Both the position numbers and the translations under genes were made by a program. Below are positions 36,061 through 45,067 of a DNA stretch of 64,000 nt, in pieces (the stretch's first letter is position 1; each line of letters starts with the position of its first letter). The DNA lies in NCBI GenBank assembly GCA_964612675.1, contig CAZTDD010000003.1, positions 76,287 through 140,286 of the forward strand. Direction: 5' to 3'. The notes under the pieces were generated by a model, which saw nothing but the letters and a program-made list of their open reading frames with translations, was not told the origin of the DNA and ran no database searches. This DNA comes from CAZTDD01 sp964612675 (GTDB lineage: Bacteria > Hinthialibacterota > Hinthialibacteria > Hinthialibacterales > JAKPRU01).

Positions 36061-37629
36061 ATGAGGAACCGTACCACGTTTCTAATTGTATGCTGTTTCG
36101 TTTTGCAGATCGGAGCGGTTGTATCAATATGCGCCGCACCGACGAATGTATTGGATTACAGACCATTCCCAAGTTCATGGCAGGCTCAACTGGATAAGTT
36201 GGTGAATAATGGAGACATTCCCGGGGCGGCGGTTGTTGTGAAATCGCCCGAATGGGGTGTGCGTGTCGGCGTCACTGGAAAGGCGGACATCGAGAACGAT
36301 ATCCCGCCCGCGCCGGATATGCACTTTCGTATTGGCAGCGTGACTAAGGTTTTTACCGCCATGGTGATCCTCCACATGGAGCAGGAAGGCCTCCTGAGGT
36401 TGGATGACACTGTGGATCAGTACCTCACAGGAGACCGCGCTCTCGAACACACCCCCGATCTCATCACCATTCGGGACTGTCTTCAGATGACCTCCGGACT
36501 TGCCGATTATATGGGCGACCAGACGATTCTTGCTTCTCCCGACACCAATCCGCTTCGGGAATGGACACCGAAAGAGCTGCTGAATGCTATCAACTCGCTG
36601 ACTCCGTTCTTTACTCCCGGAGCCACTTTGCCCAATCCCTACCAGGTCCAGTTCTTTGGAGTCTCGGCTGATGAAGCCCCACGTATTCCCCACTGGTGGT
36701 ACACGAATTCAGGATACACACTTCTGGGCATGATTATTGAAGAAATTACCGGCAATAAACTGGAAGATGTGATCAAAACACGTATCACGGACAAGATCGG
36801 ATTGGGAAATACGTTCTTTGCTACTGATGAAGAATTCCCCCCAAACATGATGCACGGATATACGCACTACAACGCGCAACAGTCGGAGAGAGTCCATGAC
36901 GATTGGCATGATATGACCGTCCTGAATGTCTCGTACGCCTGGTCCGCCGGGGCGGTTGTTTCCACCCCTTGGGACCTATTGCGTTTTGCGGAAGCGATAT
37001 TCAAGGAAGAATCGATTATCAATGAAGGAACTCGACAGAAATGGTATCGATTCGAATCGGCGGATATCCGATGGTTCCATTTGGATTACGGAGTCGGCGG
37101 ACTGATGCAAAGCCATCGCCCTTACGGCGATTGTCGGGGGCACGGTGGTGCGATACCAAGCTATCACACGCTTATGTATCACTTTTATGATACCGATACA
37201 TTTATAATCATCGCGGTCAATACATGGGACGGAGGCTATGAGGTCACCATCCTGGACGATGTTATGCCGCTGGTTCTCAACGTTCCGCATGTCGTTTCTC
37301 CGCAGGATGACGGGATGGGCATAGAAATGGGGAACGATAACAGCGTCGTCCTCGATTGGCAGGCCGGACCGGTCTACGGAGACACCTACGAAGTCTATCT
37401 CGGCACGACCGCCGACGATGTGAATACGGCTTCCTCGTCATCCGGGAATGTTGTTCATCATTCCGTTTCCACAACCGATTACACAGCCATGAATCTGGAA
37501 CCGGAAACCACGTACTTCTGGCGCGTGGACACCGTTGCTGACGAAAAGACGATCCAGGGACCTGTCTGGGCGTTCACCACCGCTCCCACCGGCCCCAGCA
37601 AAGTCGAACAGTGGAAGGAACACAATTGA
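36061..37629 (+). CDS. Exported S12/beta-lactamase-fold serine hydrolase with FN3 tail
   Basis: 522 residues. The start is ATG 36061 because it has AAAGGAG seven bases upstream and opens directly on a signal peptide (TTFLIVCCFVLQIGAVVS...AAP); an upstream in-frame ATG at 36025 would spoil that. The catalytic set of the serine beta-lactamase/PBP fold is complete: SVTK (Ser93, Lys96), YTN (Tyr214, Asn216) and HGG (His361). Residues about 410-507 form a fibronectin-III-like domain ending GPVWAFTT. The family includes D-peptidases, esterases, prodrug peptidases such as ClbP, and stand-alone PBP-type NRPS cyclases such as SurE. It follows the terminal NRPS by 139 bases on the same strand. A periplasmic location fits product maturation or self-protection better than release from a cytoplasmic carrier. 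It lacks the C-terminal membrane helices of ClbP. Confidence 0.88.
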   Translation: MRNRTTFLIVCCFVLQIGAVVSICAAPTNVLDYRPFPSSWQAQLDKLVNNGDIPGAAVVVKSPEWGVRVGVTGKADIENDIPPAPDMHFRIGSVTKVFTAMVILHMEQEGLLRLDDTVDQYLTGDRALEHTPDLITIRDCLQMTSGLADYMGDQTILASPDTNPLREWTPKELLNAINSLTPFFTPGATLPNPYQVQFFGVSADEAPRIPHWWYTNSGYTLLGMIIEEITGNKLEDVIKTRITDKIGLGNTFFATDEEFPPNMMHGYTHYNAQQSERVHDDWHDMTVLNVSYAWSAGAVVSTPWDLLRFAEAIFKEESIINEGTRQKWYRFESADIRWFHLDYGVGGLMQSHRPYGDCRGHGGAIPSYHTLMYHFYDTDTFIIIAVNTWDGGYEVTILDDVMPLVLNVPHVVSPQDDGMGIEMGNDNSVVLDWQAGPVYGDTYEVYLGTTADDVNTASSSSGNVVHHSVSTTDYTAMNLEPETTYFWRVDTVADEKTIQGPVWAFTTAPTGPSKVEQWKEHN

Positions 37630-37642
37630 GGCCTTCACATAT

Positions 37643-37673
37643 GCTCGCCCGGGAGTTGAACTCCCGGGCGAGC
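37643..37673. terminator. Perfect 15-bp inverted repeat between convergent genes
   Basis: GCTCGCCCGGGAGTT at 37643-37657 is the exact reverse complement of 37659-37673, separated by one base. It sits 13 bases after the hydrolase stop and between two convergent genes, where a bidirectional terminator is expected. There is no T-tract on either side, so Rho-independent termination is not proven; it could equally be a palindromic repeat. Confidence 0.6.
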
Positions 37674-37737
37674 GGCGATAACTCTACGGCGAGCGGCGTC
37701 TCTCGACGAGGATACAGGTTCTTTTACGATGGCGGGG

Positions 37738-39606
37738 TTACGTTCTCGCAGGCATATCGAACGTGTCGAGGAAAATCCCGAACGTAAGCACGATCATTAG
37801 GAAATCGGTTTCAAATGTCGTGTTCACCGTTGCTCCCTCCTGGGAGTACATGGTCTTGAGACGTTCTACAGTGGCGGGATTAAAATACCCTTGGCGACGG
37901 ATGGTTTCAGTGGAAAGAATGTCATTCACCCAATCCACGTTCTGACGCAACAGGTAAGGACTACCGGGTGCGACAAAGCCGAACTTTTCCCGATCTCGAA
38001 CCGCCGCTGGAAGGTACTTTTCCGAAACTTTTCGCAGGATGTACTTCTCCGTATCGTTCTTCAAAACAACCTTCGGTGGGATCGTCTTTGCCATATCGAT
38101 CAGGTCTACATCCAGAAAGGGATACCTCGCCTCGACCGAATTGGCGTACGCTACGCGGTCGCCGTGATCCGATAGAAGATGATCGGCCAGGCGAATTTTG
38201 AAGTCGATATAGGAACGCTTATGCATGGCGTGGCGGTTTTGGATTTTGCTTGTGTCCACGACCGGTGAGGAGAGGCAGTCGAATTCGGGAAGGGAATTGA
38301 CTAACTCATCGGAATACAAGGCGGTCTTGGTTTCTCTAAATTCGTTGTAGTTTTTCTCATAGAAGAAATCGGGATCTCCCCACAGCATCTCGCGCAACTC
38401 ATTCTCGAGCATGGTTTCCGCATCGAGAAAGTCCTCTAGGTCTCTTCGGGTCTCATCGAATCGATACCCAACGTATCCCGCAAACAGCTCATCCGCGCCT
38501 TCTCCGGTTAGGATAACCTTGAGTCCGCTTTGCTTAACCAGGCCTGAAAGAGCAAGCGAACACGTATCGTACGATTCCTTCAGAGGACACTCGGTGTACC
38601 GGATGACATCCTGCAGACGGTCCAATATATCGGCGCGATGAAACTCGATCTCGTGATGGATTGAGCCGACAAATTCAGCCATCATCTTTTGATATCGGCG
38701 TTCGTCGATCTCCGATTGAGGAAACGTGATCGAGAAGGAATGTCTTCGCACATCCGGTGAAACCGAATGGATCAGAGAAGCAACAAGGCTCGAATCGAGA
38801 CCGCCGCTCAGGTAGAAACCAACCGGAACGTCGGCGTTCAGCCGATACCGGACGGACCGAGCCAGTCGGTCTTCCAACTGCTCGACATACTTCGACTCAC
38901 TAACGGTTGCATCCTGGTCGCCGATCTCGGGATAAATGAGATCCCAATACTCGTGCGTCTCGACCACGGTCTCCCGGACGGATAGATAGTGACCCGGTTG
39001 GACCGAGTGGATTCCCTTGAACATCGTGACCGGGCTGATTGGACCGGGGAAGGTGAGAATCTGATCCAGTCCGGTCAGATTCACTTCTCGTCGTACCCCT
39101 GGATAGTCCAACAACGCCTTGATCTCCGACGCGAATAGGAGTGCGTTGTCCACTTTTGTGTAGAACAGAGGGGCGATACCGACATGATCGCGCCCCAGCA
39201 GCAGTCGGCGGTTCTTCTTGTCATAGACCGCAAGGGCGAATTGCCCGTTCAAATGCTTGAAAAGGTCCGTACCGTATTCCTCATACAGATGCACGATGAC
39301 CTCGACGTCGCAGTGGGACCGGAACGCATGCCCTTTTCCCGTCAGGTGGCTGCGCAATTCACGGTAATTGAAAATCTCCCCGTTACAGATGGAAAAGACG
39401 GACTGGTCTTCGTTACAGTGAGGCTGATTCCCTGTGGACAGATCGATAATCGAAAGCCGACGAAACGCAAGCCCGATGCCTCTGTCGATAAGAAAGCCCG
39501 AATCATCCGGACCTCGGTGGCACAGGACTCGTGCCATCGCATCAAGGTCGGCATGTTGGACCGGCACATCGGCGTCGAACGTGAAAACTCCTGCAATTCC
39601 GCACAT
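37738..39606 (-). CDS. asnB: Asparagine synthetase (glutamine-hydrolysing)
   Basis: 622 residues. The N-terminal glutaminase domain starts with MCGIAG, so the nucleophile Cys2 is present, and shows HRGPDDSG and the IFNYRELR region. The synthetase domain has the ATP-pyrophosphatase loop SGGLDSS and the GEGADELFAGY motif. Both halves are complete, so it should transfer ammonia from glutamine to a carboxylate, normally aspartate. Because it lies between the peptide-processing hydrolase and the exporter, it may supply asparagine to the assembly line or amidate a carboxyl group of the product. It could also be the ordinary housekeeping enzyme. It is transcribed divergently from the exporter, across a 288-base region that must hold both promoters. 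Confidence 0.93.
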   Translation of the reverse strand: MCGIAGVFTFDADVPVQHADLDAMARVLCHRGPDDSGFLIDRGIGLAFRRLSIIDLSTGNQPHCNEDQSVFSICNGEIFNYRELRSHLTGKGHAFRSHCDVEVIVHLYEEYGTDLFKHLNGQFALAVYDKKNRRLLLGRDHVGIAPLFYTKVDNALLFASEIKALLDYPGVRREVNLTGLDQILTFPGPISPVTMFKGIHSVQPGHYLSVRETVVETHEYWDLIYPEIGDQDATVSESKYVEQLEDRLARSVRYRLNADVPVGFYLSGGLDSSLVASLIHSVSPDVRRHSFSITFPQSEIDERRYQKMMAEFVGSIHHEIEFHRADILDRLQDVIRYTECPLKESYDTCSLALSGLVKQSGLKVILTGEGADELFAGYVGYRFDETRRDLEDFLDAETMLENELREMLWGDPDFFYEKNYNEFRETKTALYSDELVNSLPEFDCLSSPVVDTSKIQNRHAMHKRSYIDFKIRLADHLLSDHGDRVAYANSVEARYPFLDVDLIDMAKTIPPKVVLKNDTEKYILRKVSEKYLPAAVRDREKFGFVAPGSPYLLRQNVDWVNDILSTETIRRQGYFNPATVERLKTMYSQEGATVNTTFETDFLMIVLTFGIFLDTFDMPART

Positions 39607-39894
39607 TGAAAGAAATGCTGCTCTTTTGAGTGAATCGGTTCTTTTTCAGAGGCACCATACATGAAAATATAAGTTTATAGGCGCTCCAATTCCTCAGAAA
39701 GGGCAGGGCAGGACAAGACCCTTGGCTTCAGGTCCAAACCGTCTCAGAAGCGGATCTTTGCCGGAAGCCTTCCCTTCGAGGCGGGAATAGGGTTTTCTCT
39801 CGGCATAAAGGATGATAGCTTTCGCAATCCGATACCGGCGTCAGCCGGGACGTGCGCACGGAAAAGAAAACCGGCCACAGAAAGCTCAGGAAAA

Positions 39895-41523
39895 ATGGAA
39901 CTCATCGACTTCATCAAGAGTAAACCCAGTCACTTTCGGCCCAAAATTCTTACGGTTTTTGCCATATCGGGAATCCTCAATTTTCTTGTTATCGCTGTCA
40001 TCATCGCTTCGGCCAATCAAACAGAGGAAGCGGATCTCAGGAATATCCTCTTGTTTGTCGTTGGAATCATTACGTTCGTCAAGACCCAGAAATTCTCGAT
40101 GGACCGATCCGCATCCATCGCCGAAGAGATGGTAACCAACATACGGATTCGGCTGGCGGATATGATCCGGCGTGCTGAACTCTCGACATTTGAGAACCTC
40201 GGGCGGAACAGCCTCATGAATCTCCTGACGCAGGAGACAATGAACGTCTCAGAAGCGATCAAACTCACTTCGCGCATCTGTTCCTCGCTGACGCTGCTCA
40301 TTGTTGCCTTTCTTTACATCGCCTATCTTTCAATGCCCGCATTTTTCGCTTCGGTGGGGCTGATCATTTTGGGAGTATTCGTCTATACAGTCAGACGCAA
40401 TGAAATCGAGAGCGACTTGGTCCAGGCCTCCAAGCAGGAAGACAGGTTCTTTGACATCTTGAGTCACCTATTGGATGGTTTCAAGGAAATCAAGATCAGC
40501 ACCGCAAAAAACAACGATCTTTTCAAGAATTATCTGCAGGTGCAGGGCGATACAACTGAGAAATTGAAGGTGGCTTCCTCCTCAAAACTCAACAATATGA
40601 TCATCTTTGCCCAGGTCTTTTGTTACATTCTCATGGCGGCGATGATTTTCATTTTTCCGAAATTCTTTCCCATTGAGACTTCTGTTCTTGTCCAGATTGT
40701 GACCTTAATTCTATTCATCACCACCGGACCGCTCCAGGAAGTCGTTGGCTCATTTCCTTATATGGAGCGTGCAAATGTTGCCATACGACACCTCCGGGAG
40801 ATGGAAGAGTTTCTTGAAAGAATCACACTCGAAGAGATCCCCGCCGCGGACCGATTGATCAAACCGCGACCGTTCGAGTCTTTGGAATGTCAGGGACTCA
40901 CTTTTCAATACGATCATTCCGGCAGGGATTCTCAGTTTGGGATCGGTCCGCTGGATTTGACCGTTCGCCGCGGCGAAATCGTCTTTCTCATGGGCGGAAA
41001 TGGTGCCGGCAAATCGACTTTTCTCAAGACCCTTACCGGTCTGTACTATCCGACGGGGGGAAAGATTTTACTGAACGGTCGTACCGTCACACGGAGAGGG
41101 TTTCCTCGATATCGTGCCAATTTCACGGTGATTTTTCAGGACACACATTTGTTCGATCGTCTGTACGGGATTCCGGAAGTGGATCCCGTCACCGCGGAGA
41201 CCATGTTGGAGCGCATGGGGCTTGAAGACAAAACCTCGATCTCCGAAGACGGTCAATTCGAGACGATCAATCTTTCCGCTGGACAAAAGAAGCGCTTGGC
41301 TCTGGTGGCGGCGGAGTTCGAAGACAAAGAGATTTACGTGTTTGACGAGTGGGCCGCGGATCAGGATCCATCATTCCGGAAGTATTTCTACGAGGTCTAT
41401 TTACCCGATCTGAAGCAGCGCGGAAAAACGGTACTTGCAGTGACTCACGATGACAAATACTACGGAGTGGCGGATCGAGTTTGCAAGATGGAATATGGAA
41501 CACTGAGCGAAGTCGAAGAGTAA
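39895..41523 (+). CDS. Cyclic-peptide export ABC transporter (PvdE/SyrD family)
   Basis: 542 residues: an N-terminal membrane domain with about six helices (first around ILTVFAISGILNFLVIAVI) fused to an ATPase. The ATPase has Walker A GGNGAGKST, the signature NLSAGQKKRLAL and the Walker B segment YVFDEWAADQDP; the DEWAADQDP form is characteristic of the PvdE/SyrD group, which moves peptides such as the pyoverdine precursor or syringomycin across the inner membrane. It probably works as a homodimer. Position directly after the biosynthetic genes argues that it exports their product to the periplasm, where the secreted serine hydrolase would act. The exact substrate is inferred from context only. 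Confidence 0.93.
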   Translation: MELIDFIKSKPSHFRPKILTVFAISGILNFLVIAVIIASANQTEEADLRNILLFVVGIITFVKTQKFSMDRSASIAEEMVTNIRIRLADMIRRAELSTFENLGRNSLMNLLTQETMNVSEAIKLTSRICSSLTLLIVAFLYIAYLSMPAFFASVGLIILGVFVYTVRRNEIESDLVQASKQEDRFFDILSHLLDGFKEIKISTAKNNDLFKNYLQVQGDTTEKLKVASSSKLNNMIIFAQVFCYILMAAMIFIFPKFFPIETSVLVQIVTLILFITTGPLQEVVGSFPYMERANVAIRHLREMEEFLERITLEEIPAADRLIKPRPFESLECQGLTFQYDHSGRDSQFGIGPLDLTVRRGEIVFLMGGNGAGKSTFLKTLTGLYYPTGGKILLNGRTVTRRGFPRYRANFTVIFQDTHLFDRLYGIPEVDPVTAETMLERMGLEDKTSISEDGQFETINLSAGQKKRLALVAAEFEDKEIYVFDEWAADQDPSFRKYFYEVYLPDLKQRGKTVLAVTHDDKYYGVADRVCKMEYGTLSEVEE

Positions 41524-41640
41524 CTCTGCCCCCACAGTCCAGCGGAACCGTGCCGCATGCATCCATACGGCGTAGAAACTTTGCTAGAATTCACTTAGGT
41601 CTGGAACATCGAACTCGCAATCTCTGAAGGCAAATTCTCT

Positions 41641-42276
41641 ATGAAGTGTATTGCGATCGGCAATAAGAAGGGCGGGGTGGGCAAGTCGACCCTGGCAATC
41701 AACCTGGGGTGCGAATTGGCATCCCGTGGCCGGACTGTGTTGCTTTTTGATACGGACGAGCAGGGCACTTCCGCGGGATGGTGTGCCCGGGGGGATCTTC
41801 CTCTCCAATGCCGCTCGCTGCCTATCGAGGATGCCGGGCAGGCCGCTTCATTTATTACAGAAGTGAAAGGGTGTACGGAGGATATCGTTTTGATTGATTT
41901 GCCTCCTCATACCCGCGAGGCTACCGAGGCGGCTCTGGTCGTGTGCGACCTTTTCCTGGTTCCCGTTACCCCTTCGGGCGCCGATTTTACCTCCACCGGG
42001 AAGGTGTTAGCCCTTCTGCGGGAGGCCAGGCAAATCCGCAACGGCGCTCCCAAGGCCCTGCTTGTTCCCTCCCGTGTAGACCGCCGGACTTCCTTCGGGA
42101 AAGAAATCTCCGAAGCATTGACAGGATTTGAGGAACCGATCTGCCCGGCAGTTTGTCAGAGAAGTGTTTTCGTCGATTGTTTCGGACTTGCCGATTGGGT
42201 CGGACGTGTCGACCCAAAATCGCCCGCTTATGCTGAGATTGTCAGCCTGACAAATAGGGTTGAGGAGATGCTCTGA
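41641..42276 (+). CDS. ParA/MinD-like P-loop ATPase
   Basis: 211 residues. The deviant Walker A KKGGVGKSTLAINLG at the very N-terminus and the Walker B-like stretch DIVLIDLPPHTREA place it in the ParA/Soj/MinD family of dimerising ATPases that position DNA, chemoreceptors or other cargo. There is no N-terminal helix-turn-helix, as in small orphan ParA proteins, and no ParB gene is adjacent. Its stop codon overlaps the ATG of the following DUF697 gene (TGATG), so the two are translationally coupled and likely act together. A plasmid or chromosome partitioning role is less likely than positioning of a membrane-associated partner, but this is inference. Confidence 0.85.
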   Translation: MKCIAIGNKKGGVGKSTLAINLGCELASRGRTVLLFDTDEQGTSAGWCARGDLPLQCRSLPIEDAGQAASFITEVKGCTEDIVLIDLPPHTREATEAALVVCDLFLVPVTPSGADFTSTGKVLALLREARQIRNGAPKALLVPSRVDRRTSFGKEISEALTGFEEPICPAVCQRSVFVDCFGLADWVGRVDPKSPAYAEIVSLTNRVEEML

Positions 42277-42872
42277 TGACACGTAGTCACTTATCGGACT
42301 TCAGTCGAATCGCAGAGAGTGCGGAATTACCCTCCTCTGGGGTACTTGGCGAAGAAACAGTCGATACCGGGGCGCACGAAGATGGTGTACAGACCGGGCT
42401 TTCCAGGGAGGAACAGGCTCTTCGCATCGTCAAGAAGAATATGGCGTGGGCGATGGGGCTTGGTTTGATCCCCGTGCCCCTTGTCGACCTGGTGGCGGCC
42501 TCGGCACTCCAGGCCAAGACCCTGAAAGATCTTTCCGACCTGTATGGTATTCCGTTTAAAGAACACGCTGTCAAGAACGTCGTTGCGGTTCTCATCAATG
42601 GATTGGGGTCGATATACCTGGGCAAAAGGCTGGCTCACGGAATGATGCGCCTTGTCCCTGGAATAGGTCCGCTCATGGGTATCGTGTCCACTCCTATCGC
42701 CACGGGTGCGTTGACCTACGCTACCGGGAAGGTGTTTATTCAGCACTTCGAGTGCGGTGGGACACTTCTGGACTTCGATCCTGCCGAGATCCGGGAGTAT
42801 TTCAGAGACCAATTCGAACAAGGAAAACTCATGGCGGTGGACATGCGGAAATCCACCTCCACTGCGAGCTGA
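42276..42872 (+). CDS. DUF697 membrane-associated protein (copy 1)
   Basis: 198 residues. After an N-terminal polar stretch of about 45 residues it reads VKKNMAWAMGLGLIPVPLVD, followed by a second hydrophobic region (VKNVVAVLINGLGSIYLG) and a third (GIGPLMGIVSTPIATGALTYATG), the pattern of DUF697/YcjF-type proteins. The C-terminus VFIQHFECGGTLLDFDP is almost identical in the second copy at 45068-45595. The family's function is not established; members are often linked to GTPases or stress loci. Coupled by overlap to the ParA-like gene. It converges on the PPTase gene with a 31-base gap. Confidence 0.82.
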   Translation: MTRSHLSDFSRIAESAELPSSGVLGEETVDTGAHEDGVQTGLSREEQALRIVKKNMAWAMGLGLIPVPLVDLVAASALQAKTLKDLSDLYGIPFKEHAVKNVVAVLINGLGSIYLGKRLAHGMMRLVPGIGPLMGIVSTPIATGALTYATGKVFIQHFECGGTLLDFDPAEIREYFRDQFEQGKLMAVDMRKSTSTAS

Positions 42873-42903
42873 AGACCGGTCGGGCGATAAAACAGCCCAG
42901 GCT

Positions 42904-43566
42904 TTACATGAATTCCACGCGTTGCAGATCGAGTATCGGGTTGGCGATATCTGTCGCGAGATGGCAGTAGTAACCGGGAGTAAGCGATACCTCCTTCAAA
43001 TACCACCTTTTATCGTCGAGCAAGGCTTTCTCTGTTCCTGTCTCGATCTTCAACAGCGGTGCGGATAATCCCCTCCCGTCTGCTTTGATCACACTTTCAC
43101 ACCGAGTCCAGGAACGGAAAAACTCCTCTTGCGGTGAACGGGAGTGAATGATCCTTTGCCACTCCGAGGCAGGCATAAACTCACGAAACTCTTCCAACTC
43201 GATATCCCTGACTTCTTCGATATCGATGCCCAGAGCCATGCCTGATGCGAGGGCACACACCGCGCATGTTCCCGAATGGGAGATACTGAAATCGACCTTA
43301 CAGTCCAGCGTTGGTTTGCCGAATTCGCCGTCACGAAGTGTTTCGATGGCCTCATCAGGATATCCTAGCCGCCTGAGTCCATCTCTCAAAAGCAATTTAC
43401 CGAACAAACCCAAGTGGCGGTCCTGCCATCTCCGGTAACGCAATACGCGTTCTCGAACACTCGTGGGCACCTGATGGAAATAATGGTCCCATCTCGGCTC
43501 GTCGAGTGGACGGCTGAAGGTGGCAAAAAGGACGACTACGCTCCTGTCAGCCGCTGGCGCTGCCAT
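42904..43566 (-). CDS. 4'-phosphopantetheinyl transferase, Sfp type
   Basis: 220 residues, usual Sfp length. The conserved motifs are in order: FGKP, VDFSISHSG, LGIDIEEVRD (magnesium-binding Asp/Glu) and FFRSWTRCESVIKADGRGLS, which corresponds to the W-x3-E-x3-K motif with the Glu and Lys kept. It transfers the phosphopantetheine arm of CoA to the serine of carrier domains; the ten ACP/T motifs of such megasynthases are its expected clients (seven are visible here: three ACP and four T). It begins 14 bases after the lipoprotein gene's stop, on the same strand, so the two form an operon. Its presence supports the neighbourhood being part of the biosynthetic cluster. Confidence 0.92.
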   Translation of the reverse strand: MAAPAADRSVVVLFATFSRPLDEPRWDHYFHQVPTSVRERVLRYRRWQDRHLGLFGKLLLRDGLRRLGYPDEAIETLRDGEFGKPTLDCKVDFSISHSGTCAVCALASGMALGIDIEEVRDIELEEFREFMPASEWQRIIHSRSPQEEFFRSWTRCESVIKADGRGLSAPLLKIETGTEKALLDDKRWYLKEVSLTPGYYCHLATDIANPILDLQRVEFM

Positions 43567-43580
43567 TCAGAATATCCACG

Positions 43581-44819
43581 TCACTGCAACCCCTGTCGAC
43601 CGGGCATATCGTACTGCTGCGGCAGGGCCTCGAACCGCTCTCGGTACAGTTGGTCGGTCGACTCGCGTGCGTCGATCCCGGACCCCTTCGGTAGTATTGT
43701 TCCGGTCTCTTCGAGAACGGAAAAATCGCCTTCGGACAACCGGGCGATGCGGTCTCGAAGCATCTCGATGGATTTGTCGGGATGAATCAGGTCCGCATTC
43801 GGATCGTTTTCTTTGATTAGGGTCAATGTCTGGTGCAGCAGATTGAAAAGTGCCTCTGTGTCTCGCTTGATTTGCTCGATCCGACCGCTGCTTTCACCCA
43901 GCTGCCCCGAAATGGACGAGACTTTTTCATGTTGCGATTTCAGCTCTTCGTGTTCCAATTGCAGGAGAGCCTGCAAAACGGGGGCGGCGGTGTTCGAGGT
44001 CTTTGCCTCTTGTTTCAGACTCTCATATTCGTTCTCTTTCGCTTCCAGAGCGTCCTTTGCGGAGGAAAGCGCCTTCTCGGCACCGGATTTGGCGATGACC
44101 GCCTGCGCCAACTGGGTTTCGTATCGCGGATACTCGACAAAGAAACGATACAGGATTCCCGCCGGAGAAACGAGATCGGCAACGTCCGGCGCATAGGCTT
44201 TCGCCCAGTACATTACGTCCCGCGAGAACATCAGAAACTCGTATTTGTTCTTTTCCGTTACGCCGATATATCGTCCTTTCCTGGTTCGAGTCCAAATGAT
44301 GAAGTCGTCCGATGAACCGCTTTCACCGATGGTCGCGTACAGCGCCCCGTTAGGCAGTACCGAACCCGGAAGATCGGCTTGAAGGCAAAGATATCCGAAC
44401 AGCATACTAACGCGATTCATCGCTGCTTCACCGAAATCGTTGAACTGGATGGAATCGCTCAGAACTTCGCTGCCTTGAAAATTGAACGAGCGCGTTTCCT
44501 GGTCGGAGTGTCCACCCGCCAGTCCGACGGTTCTCAGGGGGATCTCCGTGATATTCAGTCCGGCGGATCCTCCATATGTAGGGCTCCACGAGGATTGTCC
44601 GCCTTCCACTTTGAAGAAAACCGGCAGCTGCGCAGATTCCTGCACGCCGACGATGGCGTCGAGAACCTGCTGAGAGTAATTGGCGGCCGTTTCCTGACGA
44701 AGCGTCAGCAGCGACTGGTAATGTGGCCGGCGCAAGGCGCAGCCTGCTAATGCGATCACACATACTGCGCTCAACACTCCTACGGCAACCTTCCTGTTTC
44801 TTCCGGTTTTCGGGTCCAT
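43581..44819 (-). CDS. Coiled-coil lipoprotein of unknown function
   Basis: 412 residues from ATG 44819, chosen over an upstream in-frame start at 44954 because AGGAG lies about eight bases before it and the protein then opens with a lipoprotein signal (VAVGVLSAVCVIALAGC). The middle (about 20-230) is a globular region with tryptophan and glycine-rich segments that I do not recognise. About residues 245-345 are strongly helical with heptad-like spacing (alternating EKALSSAKDALEAKENEY and LEHEELKSQHEKVSSI), so a periplasmic coiled coil is likely. It is probably anchored in the outer or inner membrane by its lipid. It is co-transcribed with the PPTase, which is an unusual partner; the association may be positional only. 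Confidence 0.72.
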   Translation of the reverse strand: MDPKTGRNRKVAVGVLSAVCVIALAGCALRRPHYQSLLTLRQETAANYSQQVLDAIVGVQESAQLPVFFKVEGGQSSWSPTYGGSAGLNITEIPLRTVGLAGGHSDQETRSFNFQGSEVLSDSIQFNDFGEAAMNRVSMLFGYLCLQADLPGSVLPNGALYATIGESGSSDDFIIWTRTRKGRYIGVTEKNKYEFLMFSRDVMYWAKAYAPDVADLVSPAGILYRFFVEYPRYETQLAQAVIAKSGAEKALSSAKDALEAKENEYESLKQEAKTSNTAAPVLQALLQLEHEELKSQHEKVSSISGQLGESSGRIEQIKRDTEALFNLLHQTLTLIKENDPNADLIHPDKSIEMLRDRIARLSEGDFSVLEETGTILPKGSGIDARESTDQLYRERFEALPQQYDMPGRQGLQ

Positions 44820-45067
44820 CTTTTTTTCTCCTGCATCTCGGTATCGAGCTGGATGGGTATGCAGCCTCTTTTGCTCTAAACGCAAGGGTTGTCGATCATA
44901 AGTCCTCTTTGTCCATTCGTCAATGAAATATTTGGAAGACTTGGAAGATCGCATTTAACCCCCGCATGGATCTTGTGGTGGTCTCGGAATAGCTGTAGGA
45001 TTTTTAAAAGTAGTCCAGGGAGTCATCTCCCTTATTTGTACACTACTCCCCGCAAGGAGGACTCACA

